A program made the position numbers and the translations under genes. The notes under the pieces were generated by a model. That model was not told where the DNA came from, did not search any database, and was given only the letters and a program-made list of their open reading frames with translations. A stretch of 54,996 bases of DNA from Planctomycetota bacterium (GTDB lineage Bacteria; Planctomycetota; Planctomycetia; Gemmatales; Gemmataceae), in contig JAJPHU010000195.1 in NCBI GenBank assembly GCA_021325115.1, forward strand, positions 1 to 54,996. Reading direction: 5' to 3'. Below are positions 40,459 to 49,529 of this stretch, in pieces. Each line of letters begins with the position of its first letter. The first letter of the stretch is position 1.

Positions 40459-40857
40459 TGCGGATGGCGCCTTGCGCATCTGTACCGTACGCGTCAGGTT
40501 GATCGGATTGGGCAAGCCGGGATAGCTGAGGAGGGTCGTGAAGGGCCAAGTAACCGTCACTTGTACGTTTGGGGTAGAGAGTTCGGGATGAGGGGGAGTC
40601 ACTGTGGGCGTGGGCGAGACATGAGCAGGCCAGTCCGCCAGAGCAGCGGCAGTGGCATTGCCATAGGGTGATTCCAGAGCGGCCGTAGGGTCGCTGGCCC
40701 ACAGAGCGCCATTGCGAGCGCAATTGGTGATGATGGAATAGTAAAAATACAAGCGGGCGAAATCGACAGCGAACACAAACGGCAGGCCAAGCACCGGCAG
40801 CACCAAGGCCAGCTCGACAGCCGAGGCGCCGCAGCGCAGACAAGAACCAGAGCGCAT
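40450..40857 (-). CDS. TadE-like pilus assembly protein (second copy)
   Basis: 135 residues; AGGAGG lies 5 bases before the ATG. Residues 10-38 carry the TadE motif (GASAVELALVLPVLGLPFVF) with the key Glu after SAV and a single transmembrane helix, then ARLYFYYSIITNCARNGALW and a Pro/Thr-rich extracytoplasmic domain. It is the first of two TadE genes, which may form a minor pseudopilin pair. It follows rsmB on the same strand after 191 bases that hold no gene. Confidence 0.78.
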   Translation of the reverse strand: MRSGSCLRCGASAVELALVLPVLGLPFVFAVDFARLYFYYSIITNCARNGALWASDPTAALESPYGNATAAALADWPAHVSPTPTVTPPHPELSTPNVQVTVTWPFTTLLSYPGLPNPINLTRTVQMRKAPSAPN

Positions 40858-41048
40858 GATAGCCTCCTGGACGGCGGGGAGACGGAAACGCTCCGCACGG
40901 AGAGAACGGCGGCGTGAGGGGGGTCACAACAAAAATAGGTCCCATTTGCCAAGAATGCAAATGCCGCCCGTTCGGACAAAAAACATCCTCCTAGATCGGA
41001 ATCAAAAGCTCTGTGGCCGCCCAGTTCATAGACGGTTTCCTCGGTTCG

Positions 41049-42470
41049 TCACTCGTTTCGCCGCAGACGGGCCCAGAATCCGCCATCGGCCGGCCGGCCG
41101 GGCACGGCATCTTCGGTTGCTTCCAGCCGTAGATCGGGGTTATCCTTCAGTACCTTCTCGATGACCTGCTGGTTTTCTTCCGGCTCGATGCTGCACGTCG
41201 AATAGACAATCACGCCGCCAGGACGGATGCGCTCGACCGCGGTGCGGAGCAAGCGCGTTTGCAGCTCCACGAGATGCCGCAGATCACTGGGCTGTAGACG
41301 CCAGCGTGCTTCGGGACGCTTGCCCAGGACGCCGCTGTTGCTGCACGGTACATCAACCAATACACGATCGAATAGACCTGACGGGACATCCGTGTCGTGT
41401 TCCTTACGGAGGCAATGTGTCTCGATTATTGTCAATCCCAGGCGTTGGGCCAGGGCGGCGACGGTTTGCAGGCGGTGTTCGTCCACGTCGCAGGCGGCGA
41501 TGCGGCCGGTGTTGTGCATCAGCTCGGCGAGATGCGTGGTTTTGCCGCCGGGAGCGGCGCAGAGATCGAGAATAGTTTCCCCCGGTTCGGGCGCCAGGGC
41601 CGAGCCGACGCGCATGGCCGATTCGTCCTGGACGCTGAACCAACCGTCGGCATAGCCCGGCAAAGCGCGAACCGGACCGGGTTCGTGCAGCCGGATCGCT
41701 TGTGGATGTTCGCCAGACTCGGCGGCATAACCGGCATCGTGAAGAGCCGTCAGTAATTGCTCGCGTGAACATCGCAACGGCTGACAACGCAGTGTCAGCG
41801 GCGCGGGACCGGCGAACCAAAAGCCGAGACGGCAGCATTCCTCAAATCCGTAGCGCGTCAGCCAGCGTTGCACCAGCCAATCCGGCAAGCTGAACGCGGC
41901 GGCGAGATATTGTTGCGGATGTGCCGTGGGATCGGGAAACACAGGGCGGGCCAGGCGGCGATAGGCGCCGTGCTCCAAGGGCAGCGCATCGGCAGCGGCG
42001 GTAGTTGTGTGCTCATCGGTCAGAAGTTCGGACAAACGGCGGAGGACGCCGTTAAGAAAGCCGCGCGCACCAGGGCGGCCAAAGGAGGGGGCCAGCTCAA
42101 CCGTTTCATGTACGGCAGCGTGCGCGGGAATGTGTGTGAGCAGGGCCAATTGACAAGCCCCCAAATAAAGAGCATCCCACAGCCACGCTTCGACCCGATG
42201 AGCAGGACGCTTCACCAATGGTTGCAAGAGCGCCCGCAGCGTGCCACGCCGCCGTAAGATGCCGTAAACCAGTTGCGTGACCAATCGACGATCGGCATCG
42301 GCGAGCGGCCGGGATGAACCGGTCAGTGCCCCAAGTTGGCGATCAAGGATTTCTTGAACGAACTCACTCTTCCCTCCTGGAACAGGAGGATGACAAGCGA
42401 GGAGAATTTGCAAGGCAAGACTGCGGGCGTTATGGCGGCGTCCACGGAAAGTCGGCAGCGCTCGCTTCAT
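41049..42470 (-). CDS. rsmB: 16S rRNA m5C967 methyltransferase
   Basis: 473 residues. The N-terminal 150 residues are a NusB-like RNA-binding domain (ARSLALQILLACHPP, ADRRLVTQLVYGILRRR). The methyltransferase domain has the SAM motif ILDLCAAPGGKTTHLAEL and the two catalytic cysteines in VDVPCSNSGVLG and YSTCSIEPEEN. It methylates C967 of 16S rRNA. Its start overlaps the fmt stop by four bases (ATGA). def-fmt-rsmB is a classic translation-related operon. Confidence 0.95.
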   Translation of the reverse strand: MKRALPTFRGRRHNARSLALQILLACHPPVPGGKSEFVQEILDRQLGALTGSSRPLADADRRLVTQLVYGILRRRGTLRALLQPLVKRPAHRVEAWLWDALYLGACQLALLTHIPAHAAVHETVELAPSFGRPGARGFLNGVLRRLSELLTDEHTTTAAADALPLEHGAYRRLARPVFPDPTAHPQQYLAAAFSLPDWLVQRWLTRYGFEECCRLGFWFAGPAPLTLRCQPLRCSREQLLTALHDAGYAAESGEHPQAIRLHEPGPVRALPGYADGWFSVQDESAMRVGSALAPEPGETILDLCAAPGGKTTHLAELMHNTGRIAACDVDEHRLQTVAALAQRLGLTIIETHCLRKEHDTDVPSGLFDRVLVDVPCSNSGVLGKRPEARWRLQPSDLRHLVELQTRLLRTAVERIRPGGVIVYSTCSIEPEENQQVIEKVLKDNPDLRLEATEDAVPGRPADGGFWARLRRNE

Positions 42471-43450
42471 GGCGTCTCCGGGCCAAAATGATCCCCCTCT
42501 TGCAAGCGATGGCCGCGCAAAAACTCTGCCGCTGTCATGCGCCGCTTGCCGGCCGGCTGAAGTTCGAGGATTTCGAGGCTCTGGTGTTCACCCGTAGCTA
42601 TGAAGAGACTATTAGTACCTTCCAATGATAATATCGCTCCTGGTGGGGGATGATCGGGACCAGGCGGCACCAGGACCATGCGGCCCGTTCGATAGATAAT
42701 CACCCGAAGCGGTGGCTGTCCTTGCCGGTGTAGAAAAGTATAGGCCGTCGGCCACGGCTGCATGGCCCGAACCTGATTGCGCACCTGTTCGGCGCTGCGG
42801 CCCCAGTCGATCAACCCATGTTCTTTCTTCAGTTTCGGCGCTTTCGTTACCTGGCTGGGATCTTGCTTGCGGCCCTGCGCGGTGCCGTTCTGAATCTGCT
42901 CGATTACTTGAAGCGCCAACCGGGCTCCCAGCGGCGCCAGCCGTGCTTCCACCTCGCCCGCTGTCTCATCAGGCCCAATATCGATCGCTTCCTGAGCAAG
43001 TATGTCGCCGGCATCGAGAGAAACCGACATCTTGATAAGGGTGACGCCGGTGCGCGTCTCGCCATGATAAATAGCCCATGCGATTGGGGCAGCGCCGCGG
43101 TACTTCGGCAATAATGAGGCGTGAACGTTGATGCCGCCATAGGGCGGCACGGCGAGAACGTCCCGTGAGAGAATCTGGCCATAGGCAGCAACAACAAGCA
43201 AATCCGGCTGGAGCGCCCGTAAGGCGGCGATGCCTTCGGGTGTGTTGATGTTTTCCGGCTGGAGGACAGGGACGCCATGTTCCTGGGCGATAGTCTTCAT
43301 GCCGCGGCCGGTCTGCCGGGTTGAGCCGCGCTCTGCACCGGTGGCGCGATCCGGCTGCGTCACCAGGCCGACGACCGAATGCGAGCTGGCCAACAATGCT
43401 TCCAGAGTCGGCTCCGCGAACAGGCCGGTGCCCATCATGACGAGACGCAT
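42467..43450 (-). CDS. fmt: Methionyl-tRNA formyltransferase
   Basis: 327 residues. The N-terminal catalytic domain has MRLVMMGTGLFAEPTLEALL, the formate-donor region and the catalytic set in GINVHASLLPKYRGAAPIAW with Asp in SLDAGDIL. The C-terminal OB-like tRNA-binding domain starts near residue 210. It formylates initiator Met-tRNA. GTGLFAEP replaces the common GTPxFA start, a modest variation. It begins 16 bases after the def stop. Confidence 0.96.
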   Translation of the reverse strand: MRLVMMGTGLFAEPTLEALLASSHSVVGLVTQPDRATGAERGSTRQTGRGMKTIAQEHGVPVLQPENINTPEGIAALRALQPDLLVVAAYGQILSRDVLAVPPYGGINVHASLLPKYRGAAPIAWAIYHGETRTGVTLIKMSVSLDAGDILAQEAIDIGPDETAGEVEARLAPLGARLALQVIEQIQNGTAQGRKQDPSQVTKAPKLKKEHGLIDWGRSAEQVRNQVRAMQPWPTAYTFLHRQGQPPLRVIIYRTGRMVLVPPGPDHPPPGAILSLEGTNSLFIATGEHQSLEILELQPAGKRRMTAAEFLRGHRLQEGDHFGPETP

Positions 43451-43466
43451 GGCGATATTCCCTATG

Positions 43467-44084
43467 CTAAATGGGCGGAATCGTGCTCGGCGGCGAGCCG
43501 TTCTGCTCCAGCGCCATCGAACGTTCCTTCAAGATGCGTTCCAACTCGGCCGTGGCCGGTATCTCGCCCTTCTCCTGGGCGCGTTGGAAATCCTGCTCGA
43601 ACTCTTTGAGGGCGTTGCGGCTGGCCAGGCGGGCGATAGTGCCCATTTTGTCGATGAACAGAATACCATCGAGATGATCGACTTCGTGTTGCCACAGTCG
43701 GGCTTCTAAATCACTGAGGCTTTTCTCGATAAGCTCGCCGTGCAGGTTGTACGCCTGGACGCGGACGGTCTTGGCCCGGCGAATCTTCTGGAATAAGCCG
43801 GGAAAGCTAAGACAGCCTTCTTCCCCCTCGATCGTGCCTTTGCGCTCCAAAATGACGGGATTGAGCAACACTTCTTCTTTATCACGCTGCTGCGGATCAC
43901 CGCTGGGATTGAGGACGACAATGCGATAGGGCAAAAAGACCTGATTGGCGGCCAGACCGAGCCCCTTGTGTTCGTACATCAATTCGAACATCCGTCCGGC
44001 ATCCAGGTGGACCTGCTTATCGATAGCGGCCAGCGGCTTGGCCGGATGACGCAAGGAAGGATGCGGATAGATGACAATCTTCAT
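43467..44084 (-). CDS. def: Peptide deformylase
   Basis: 205 residues, with an extended C-terminal tail. All three metal/catalytic motifs are present: GLGLAANQ (41-48), EGCLSFP (89-95, Cys91 ligand) and QHEVDH (132-137, two His ligands and the catalytic Glu). It removes the formyl group that Fmt installs. The ATG at 44084 (MKIVIYPHPSLR) is the family start; an upstream in-frame start lacks support. It heads the def-fmt-rsmB operon. Confidence 0.95.
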   Translation of the reverse strand: MKIVIYPHPSLRHPAKPLAAIDKQVHLDAGRMFELMYEHKGLGLAANQVFLPYRIVVLNPSGDPQQRDKEEVLLNPVILERKGTIEGEEGCLSFPGLFQKIRRAKTVRVQAYNLHGELIEKSLSDLEARLWQHEVDHLDGILFIDKMGTIARLASRNALKEFEQDFQRAQEKGEIPATAELERILKERSMALEQNGSPPSTIPPI

Positions 44085-44195
44085 ACCATTCTCGAACACA
44101 GAAAAATCACGAAAGAAGCAACACCATGATTGTATCGCATGGTGCCAGCAGGACAAAGTGGAAGCGTGCTGGCCTGGTTTCGCGCCGGGGCCAAT

Positions 44196-44602
44196 TTACG
44201 GAGTTAGAAACAGGATCGTGAATCCTTCTTGAGTGAAATGACGATCGTTGGTCAACGCCTCCGTCAGGCCCAAACTCTTCATGGCCAGCATCGACCGGCA
44301 ATCGGTCAAGCTGTAGCCTTTGTCCGGCCGAGCCTCGTACAGCGTCAGCGCGGCATCGAAGTCGGCGCGGGTTTGCGGCAGGACATCGACGTCGGCGTTG
44401 CGACGCAGTTTGTGAATCAGGGCCGTAGCCTTCCCGCGCCAGAGCGATCCAGAGCGAGAAAACCAATTCAAAACCTCTGTGAGGTACCTCATCCTTCGTC
44501 ACCCAGTGGGATTGCCCCAAGAGCTTGGCTAAATGACGTCACGCGGGTGTGGAACGGGTCGTGCGAGTTCAGCAGAGCTACCCAATAGAAAGTAGACGGC
44601 AT
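44196..44602 (-). pseudogene. Broken PIN-domain (VapC-like) toxin gene
   Basis: Three frames must be joined to rebuild a PIN protein: MPSTFYWVALLNSHDPFHTR onward from 44602, then WVTKDEV in a second frame, then LTEVLNWFSRSGSLWRGKAT in a third. The third runs to a C-terminal LTDCRSMLAMKSLGLTEALT and NDRHFTQEGF, a hallmark PIN ending with two acidic residues. The start also reads STFYW where a PIN domain has DT/DTS-FW, so the first metal Asp is lost. At least two frameshifts make it non-functional. It lies just downstream of a similarly broken antitoxin. Confidence 0.75.
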
Positions 44603-44608
44603 CGGTGC

Positions 44609-44878
44609 CTACTCCGGCCGTTTCGGTTGGCCATAAAGATATTCGTCAAGCTGGGCAGCGTCGCCCGGCGGCAATCTATCGAATTCTTCGGGGGAAATAT
44701 CTGCCGTCAAGTCGAGGATTCCCCCCAGATGGGCCGCCGCGGGCGCTCAAGAATGATACGGCCGTCCTGCACTTCGGCCGCCAACTCGACTCCAGAACCC
44801 CGACCGACCGGCCGCCCGGCACAACTCGGCGAGGAGTGTCACGACGCCACTGGCATCTACTTTCACAGACATGGACAT
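44609..44878 (-). pseudogene. Broken AbrB/SpoVT-type antitoxin gene
   Basis: GGAGG lies 8 bases before an ATG at 44878. The frame opens MSMSVKVDASGVVTLLAELC, like swapped-hairpin antitoxins, then needs frameshifts to continue as ELAAEVQDGRIILERPRRPI and later ISPEEFDRLPPGDAAQLDEY. It ends LYGQPKRPE. The intact frame stops after about 45 codons. A TATAAT on the minus strand at 44914-44909 marks its old promoter. Together with the PIN gene it is a decayed toxin-antitoxin module. Confidence 0.72.
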
Positions 44879-44982
44879 AATTTCAACCTCCTCAGGCAAA
44901 CGACCTGTATTATACTCCTCGCGGAGAAAATTGATACCAGAGCGCTTCCGGGCCCGATTGCTACACTATCTGGAAAAGCGTC

Positions 44983-45939
44983 CTAGCGGCGGAGGTTAGC
45001 GTCCAAGAAAGCCCGGATGGCTGCAGCGTTGCGCTGTTGTTCTTTGGCGCCCCAGTTGTCGCCGTGGTCCTTGCCGTGCAAGGTCATCAGCCGCGATGAA
45101 ACCCGTGCTTTGCGGAGGGCGGCGTGCAACAGTTGAGCTTGCTCGTAGGGGACGACCGAATCGGCGGTGCCGTGGATGGTCAGCACTGGTGGAGCACCAC
45201 GATGGACGTAGGCTAACGGCGATGCCGCCCGGTACGTGCCGGGAAGCTGCTCACGGCTGCCGCCCAGGAAATCGGCGATCACCAACTGGGTGGCCGGAGG
45301 CCAGTCGGGGCGCGTCAGATCGGTTGGGCCGGAGATGTTGATGACGGCCTGGACGCGGCTGGATTGCTCCGCATTGCCGCCTTCGCCTTCCAGCCCATCC
45401 TTCGCTTCCGTCAAACCCAGCAATAAGGCCAAATGCGCCCCGGCCGAAAAACCCAGCGCAGCGATGCGCGCGCTGTCGATGTGGTAAGGTTCGGCATGGG
45501 CGCGGAGCCAGCGCACGGCGCATTTGGCATCCTGAATCTGAGCCGGAAATCGGTGCCGCGGGGCCAAACGATAACCGACCGTGACGGCGACATAACCCTG
45601 CCCGGCCAAAAGAGCGGCGAGGGGGCGATGGACTTCGTGAGAACCTTTGGCCCAACCGCCGCCGTGCAGGATGACCACGGCGGGAAACGGCCCCGGCGCA
45701 TCTTTGGGAGCGAAGAGGTCGAGCTGCAAATCTTCGCCGCCAGCATGGCCGTAGACCAGATCGAGTTCCTCGCGGATGGAATGGCTTGCGACTGGCGGAT
45801 CGCTCGTCCTGCCGGCCAGCGAGACGCCTGTCCCGCCAGCGGAGCGAGTACGCAGGGAAGCGCAGCCGAGAGAGGCGACAAGGGCAATGCAGAACCCAGA
45901 GCGCAGCATACAGGAGAAAAGGGGAGACAGCTTGCTCAT
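44983..45939 (-). CDS. Exported alpha/beta-hydrolase (BD-FAE-like esterase)
   Basis: 318 residues. Residues 1-26 form a signal sequence ending in a lipobox-like VASLGC, so it may be a lipoprotein. The oxyanion motif HGGGW is in VVILHGGGWAKGS, the nucleophile elbow GFSAGAH holds the catalytic Ser, Asp is in GTADSVVPYEQA and His in HGKDHGDNWG. It is likely a carboxylesterase or feruloyl/acetyl esterase acting on polysaccharide side groups. The hydrophobic core (CMLRSGFCIAL) lies on an arm of a repeat element. A longer frame upstream (to 46023) is repeat-derived; the ATG at 45939 lacks a good Shine-Dalgarno, so the start is uncertain. Confidence 0.83.
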   Translation of the reverse strand: MSKLSPLFSCMLRSGFCIALVASLGCASLRTRSAGGTGVSLAGRTSDPPVASHSIREELDLVYGHAGGEDLQLDLFAPKDAPGPFPAVVILHGGGWAKGSHEVHRPLAALLAGQGYVAVTVGYRLAPRHRFPAQIQDAKCAVRWLRAHAEPYHIDSARIAALGFSAGAHLALLLGLTEAKDGLEGEGGNAEQSSRVQAVINISGPTDLTRPDWPPATQLVIADFLGGSREQLPGTYRAASPLAYVHRGAPPVLTIHGTADSVVPYEQAQLLHAALRKARVSSRLMTLHGKDHGDNWGAKEQQRNAAAIRAFLDANLRR

Positions 45940-46032
45940 CGCTGAATTCTGGATTTCGTATCCGCCCTTGTCCACTCGCCCGTTGCTTTCTGCCTTTTGC
46001 CTTCTGCATTGTGTCTTCTGCATTCTGCATTG
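45884..46032. repeat. Degenerate 'ttctgcatt' palindromic element at the esterase 5' end
   Basis: The right arm (45986-46032) has CTTCTGCATT, CTTCTGCATTCTGCATTG and CTTTTGCC-like units. The left arm (45884-45911) has GCAATGCAGAACCCAGAGCG. The arms pair partially and flank the esterase start. It is the same type as 31579-31685. Confidence 0.6.
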
Positions 46033-46039
46033 TTGAGTC

Positions 46040-48466
46040 TCACGGCAGCCCCGCCAATTTCCGGCCAGTCCATTCGATGGTCAAAAACGCCAGCACCAGC
46101 ACCAGCACAACCCACCACTGCCAAAGTTTCCGCTCACGACGCTCGCTGTAGGGCACGGATTGCTGGATGAGGAGATCGACCAACTCACGGGCGTTTTCGG
46201 GCGTAAATACTTGGCCGCCGCTCTGGGCGGCAATCGCCTCCAAAAGCGGCCAACACGTCTCCAGATCAATCATCTCCTTGCTCTCAGGCGGCCGGATCGT
46301 GAAAGGCGCCCGCATCGGTTTGTCTGACGGTCCTTCTTTTGTCAACAGCTTATCAGCGTACTCAGGCACCACCAGTTCGATGGCGTACTCTCCCGGCGGC
46401 AGGCCACGAATCTTCCCCTCCAGCACCCGCGGCTGCGCCGGGCGCCGGCTCAACGGCACCAGGGCGACGGCACTCTCGGTCTGACTCTCGTTGCCATGCT
46501 CCGCGTGGGAACGCACGATTCGCGCTGCCGCCAGCACATCCGGTTTAATCGGTCCCAACTCCTCGCTGAGACGGACGACGATCTTGACTTCTTCATTGTG
46601 CGGATAGATCGGCTGCGGCGTACCGAAGCGAAGGAAATCGTTGCCAGTCAGGAGTGGCTTGTCCGACGCCGCCCAGCGAATGACCGCGCCCCAGAAGGCA
46701 TGGTGATAGGTATCGCCCACGCGGTAGCGCCAGCGCCAGGTGCTATCGAGTCCCACGAAAAGCACTCGACCAAATCCGTAATTCTGCATGACGATCAGTG
46801 CGGATTTTGATTCCTCTCGGTTTCCCTCCGGGTCCGGGACATAGGCCAGCGTCGTCGCTCCCGGCTTGGCCTGACCGACAATGCCCCAGAAGTGCCGCGG
46901 CAGACTCTGCCAAATCGCCGTATTTTTGGCTGCATCGACGTCCAGCTCCAGAAACTTCGTGTTTTTGCCGGCCTGCGTCCGCCTCACCGGGAAACCTTCA
47001 ACCGGCGCGACGAGGTGCGGCGATTCGATCGGCAGTAGCTTGCTGAGTGGATCGCTCTCGCCATTGACCACGGTCTCTGGATAAGACAACGGCATAAAAC
47101 GCTTGCCGACCTCGATCACCAGCGTTCCGCCGCGTTCGCCGACATACTGCTCCAGTCGTTGCCGCTCTGCCCGTGGCAATTGTTCGACGCCGACATCACC
47201 GAGGATGATGCAATCGAAATCAGCCAGACCGTTGGCGTCCGCCGGCAATTGTTGCCGCGGCAGATGAGGGGAGGGTTGTCTTTTCTCTCCGTCTCCCACC
47301 CCTTTGTTGAGACGCGGCTGATGGAAAACGACGCTTTCGACCTTCAGAGCGCGATCACGTTTCAGAGCCGTGGCAAGATAGTGATACTCCCAGCGCGCCT
47401 CGCCGTCGATCAGCAACACGTTGGCTTTGTCGTCGGTGACACTGAGAGTCGTGGAGCGGCTGTTGTTATCGCGGCACGTCTCCTGGGTATCGGGGTTGAT
47501 GGGGCGCACCGAGGCCGTCAGCGTTTGCATCCCGACTTCTTCCAGGCGTACAGGAAAGCTCTCGGTGTAGGTGCGGTCCTTTCCCGAATGATGAAGGATG
47601 CGCTGAGCCAGCACCTGGTTGCCGTCCTTGCTCTTACGGTGTAGCTCGATGAGGAAGTCCTGCGCCGGCAGGCTGGTGATCTTGAACACGGCCTCGACAG
47701 TGGTATCGACATCCTTGAAGACGGTGTTCGGCGCCTGCACCGCTACCATTACCGCATCCGGCGGTGGCTGCCGCGGTCCCAGGACAATGGGATAAACCGG
47801 CAAATGGCGTTCGCCCAACTCCCCCGCCTTGGCTATCGGCGAATCACCGAGGTTGTGTTGGCCATCGGTCAAGAGGATGATGCCGAGGACCTTGCCTTGC
47901 CTGGGTTCGGAGTGCTCCAGCGCACGTGCTAACGGTAAACGGAGATCGGTAAAGGCGGCAGCCGAAGGATCGGCGGCAGGGCGGAACAATTCCTCAAGCT
48001 GGTCGGGTCGCAATTCCCAGGCTTCGCGATGAAAACCAAGCAGCTCCACCTCATGTTTTGCTGTCAACGCGGACAAAAGCCCTATCCCCTCGCCACTTAA
48101 AACACGCCGGGCCGTCTGGCTGCGCGTCACCCCATTGGGGCGCTCCGCCACGTCCATGCTGGCGGAGCGATCCACCGCCACAAGGACATAGCCCGGCAAT
48201 TCCTCGCTGTACGTCCGGCCATAGATGGGCTGCAAACACACCAGGATAAGCAGCAGCGCCAGCACGGTGAGGCGCAGGCAGAGCAGACCAATGGCTATTG
48301 GGCGCGCGATCAGCCGCATCTCATAGCGATACAACCATAGCACCAGCACCAGCGGTAGTAGACATATAGCCCCCAACAAAACCACTTGCAGCACGGGATT
48401 CAGGCCGGCCCCTTGCGGGGTCAACAAAATGTCGCCGAGATCAAACGGCAGCTTCCAGGAAAACAT
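46040..48466 (-). CDS. Large membrane VWA-domain protein
   Basis: 808 residues. Two N-terminal helices (about 25-50 and 58-82: LQVVLLGAICLLPLVLVLWL, LRLTVLALLLILVCLQPIYG) precede a VWA domain with MIDAS DRSAS (VAVDRSASMD). A long extracytoplasmic region follows, including a class I glutamine-amidotransferase-like part (VLLIDGEARWEYHYLATALK). A final helix (WWVVLVLVLAFLTIEW) anchors the C-terminus. The layout matches planctomycete BatA-like membrane proteins thought to work with MoxR ATPases, none of which is present here. It starts the minus-strand block that includes the esterase. Confidence 0.85.
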   Translation of the reverse strand: MFSWKLPFDLGDILLTPQGAGLNPVLQVVLLGAICLLPLVLVLWLYRYEMRLIARPIAIGLLCLRLTVLALLLILVCLQPIYGRTYSEELPGYVLVAVDRSASMDVAERPNGVTRSQTARRVLSGEGIGLLSALTAKHEVELLGFHREAWELRPDQLEELFRPAADPSAAAFTDLRLPLARALEHSEPRQGKVLGIILLTDGQHNLGDSPIAKAGELGERHLPVYPIVLGPRQPPPDAVMVAVQAPNTVFKDVDTTVEAVFKITSLPAQDFLIELHRKSKDGNQVLAQRILHHSGKDRTYTESFPVRLEEVGMQTLTASVRPINPDTQETCRDNNSRSTTLSVTDDKANVLLIDGEARWEYHYLATALKRDRALKVESVVFHQPRLNKGVGDGEKRQPSPHLPRQQLPADANGLADFDCIILGDVGVEQLPRAERQRLEQYVGERGGTLVIEVGKRFMPLSYPETVVNGESDPLSKLLPIESPHLVAPVEGFPVRRTQAGKNTKFLELDVDAAKNTAIWQSLPRHFWGIVGQAKPGATTLAYVPDPEGNREESKSALIVMQNYGFGRVLFVGLDSTWRWRYRVGDTYHHAFWGAVIRWAASDKPLLTGNDFLRFGTPQPIYPHNEEVKIVVRLSEELGPIKPDVLAAARIVRSHAEHGNESQTESAVALVPLSRRPAQPRVLEGKIRGLPPGEYAIELVVPEYADKLLTKEGPSDKPMRAPFTIRPPESKEMIDLETCWPLLEAIAAQSGGQVFTPENARELVDLLIQQSVPYSERRERKLWQWWVVLVLVLAFLTIEWTGRKLAGLP

Positions 48467-48599
48467 GGCTCACGCCCACATTAATCCGCCTTGGTCTCAA
48501 GACCAAATGTACTCGTTCATCGCCAAGATAACCAGTGTTCGCTTGAGGGTAATTATTCCGAATGATACTGTACCGCGCTTGTGGCACGTGCAGAAATGA

Positions 48600-48887
48600 G
48601 TCATAACGGAGACAGCGAAGGGGGATTTTGTCAGGTTCCGATCGTTCACTGACAAGAACTTTCGTTGTTTCTATGAGCTAACACTGGCACCGCTGGAACG
48701 CATCAACCTGATCGCCAGCAGGAACAACACCGGCAAGACCGCCCTGCTGGAAGCAATCCATCTGCACAGCTACCCGCGCGATTGCGAGTTGCCGTGTTGG
48801 CGTCTCACCCTGAGGCGGACAGCCGTCTCCGCCTCGCCCCTTGTCGAGGCTGCTGGCCCTGGAACAGTACAGTCTTTCAATCGCTGA
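48600..48887 (+). pseudogene. AAA-ATPase (RecF/OLD-like) remnant
   Basis: The gap 48467-49100 contains an open stretch FVRFRSFTDKNFRCFYELTL then APLERINLIASRNNTGKTAL and LEAIHLHSY. This is the N-terminal part of planctomycete/cyanobacterial AAA ATPases that read FRCF-PLERVNLIAGKNN-GKTALLEA. The Walker A Gly is changed (ASRNNTGKT), no start codon lies between the upstream TGA (48597) and the motif, and the frame dissolves after about 60 residues. A decayed gene. The rest of the gap holds nothing I recognise. Confidence 0.75.
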
Positions 48888-49100
48888 TCGACTTCCTGCG
48901 TTCCTTGTAGAGCATCTCCGTTTGCATGGTCGATCTACTCGCTTTCCTGTCGAATGTCGAAAAACTCAAGAAATGGCCCGCTAATTGCCGACATATTCGG
49001 AGTAAGACCCTTGCGCCTGGGACAGCGCCTTCTTTCCGGTCCGCCGAGGGGGGCTGGAGAAACGGGGGAAGTTGGGCGGAGCATCCGTGGAGGGCAAGCG

Positions 49101-49529
49101 ATGGAGGGGCTGCGCGTGGTTAAAGATCTGTTGGCCCCACAGACGCCGTGCAGTCGCTGTCAGTCGGCTGGCTGTCCGTGGGACCGGCTGGCCGGTCAGC
49201 CCATCTGTCCCGATTGCCAGGAAGCGTTGGCTCAGGGCGAGGGCGAACCGTTCATTGTCCGCACCGAGAGACATCGCTGTGTCATCTGCCAGCAGCCGGG
49301 CACGGTTCGCTATTTGACCTATCCTCTGCACTCGGCCGAGCCGGTGGAGATGGATCTGTGCCCGCGTCATTTCCAGGCGCTGCTGGCGAGGCGGCTGGAT
49401 CGCCATGCTTATCACCAATTGAGCCGGCAACTGCAAACGCTGGGCTTCTCGACCCGTCAGGTTTTTCTGCTGCACGAAGCGTTTTACGACGAACAGGGCC
49501 ATTCGTTGCAGCCGGTGCCGGAATGGTAG
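49101..49529 (+). CDS. Cys-rich zinc-binding hypothetical protein (142 aa)
   Basis: GGAGG lies 8 bases before the ATG (MEGLRVVKDLLAPQTPCSRC). Cysteine pairs CSRC, CPDC, CVIC and a CPRHF suggest two zinc knuckles in residues 16-90, followed by a helical end (LLARRLDRHAYHQLSRQLQT). No signal peptide. Its stop TGGTAG overlaps the start ATGGTAG of the next gene, so the two are translationally coupled. I do not recognise a named family; a nucleic-acid- or protein-binding role is possible. Confidence 0.72.
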   Translation: MEGLRVVKDLLAPQTPCSRCQSAGCPWDRLAGQPICPDCQEALAQGEGEPFIVRTERHRCVICQQPGTVRYLTYPLHSAEPVEMDLCPRHFQALLARRLDRHAYHQLSRQLQTLGFSTRQVFLLHEAFYDEQGHSLQPVPEW

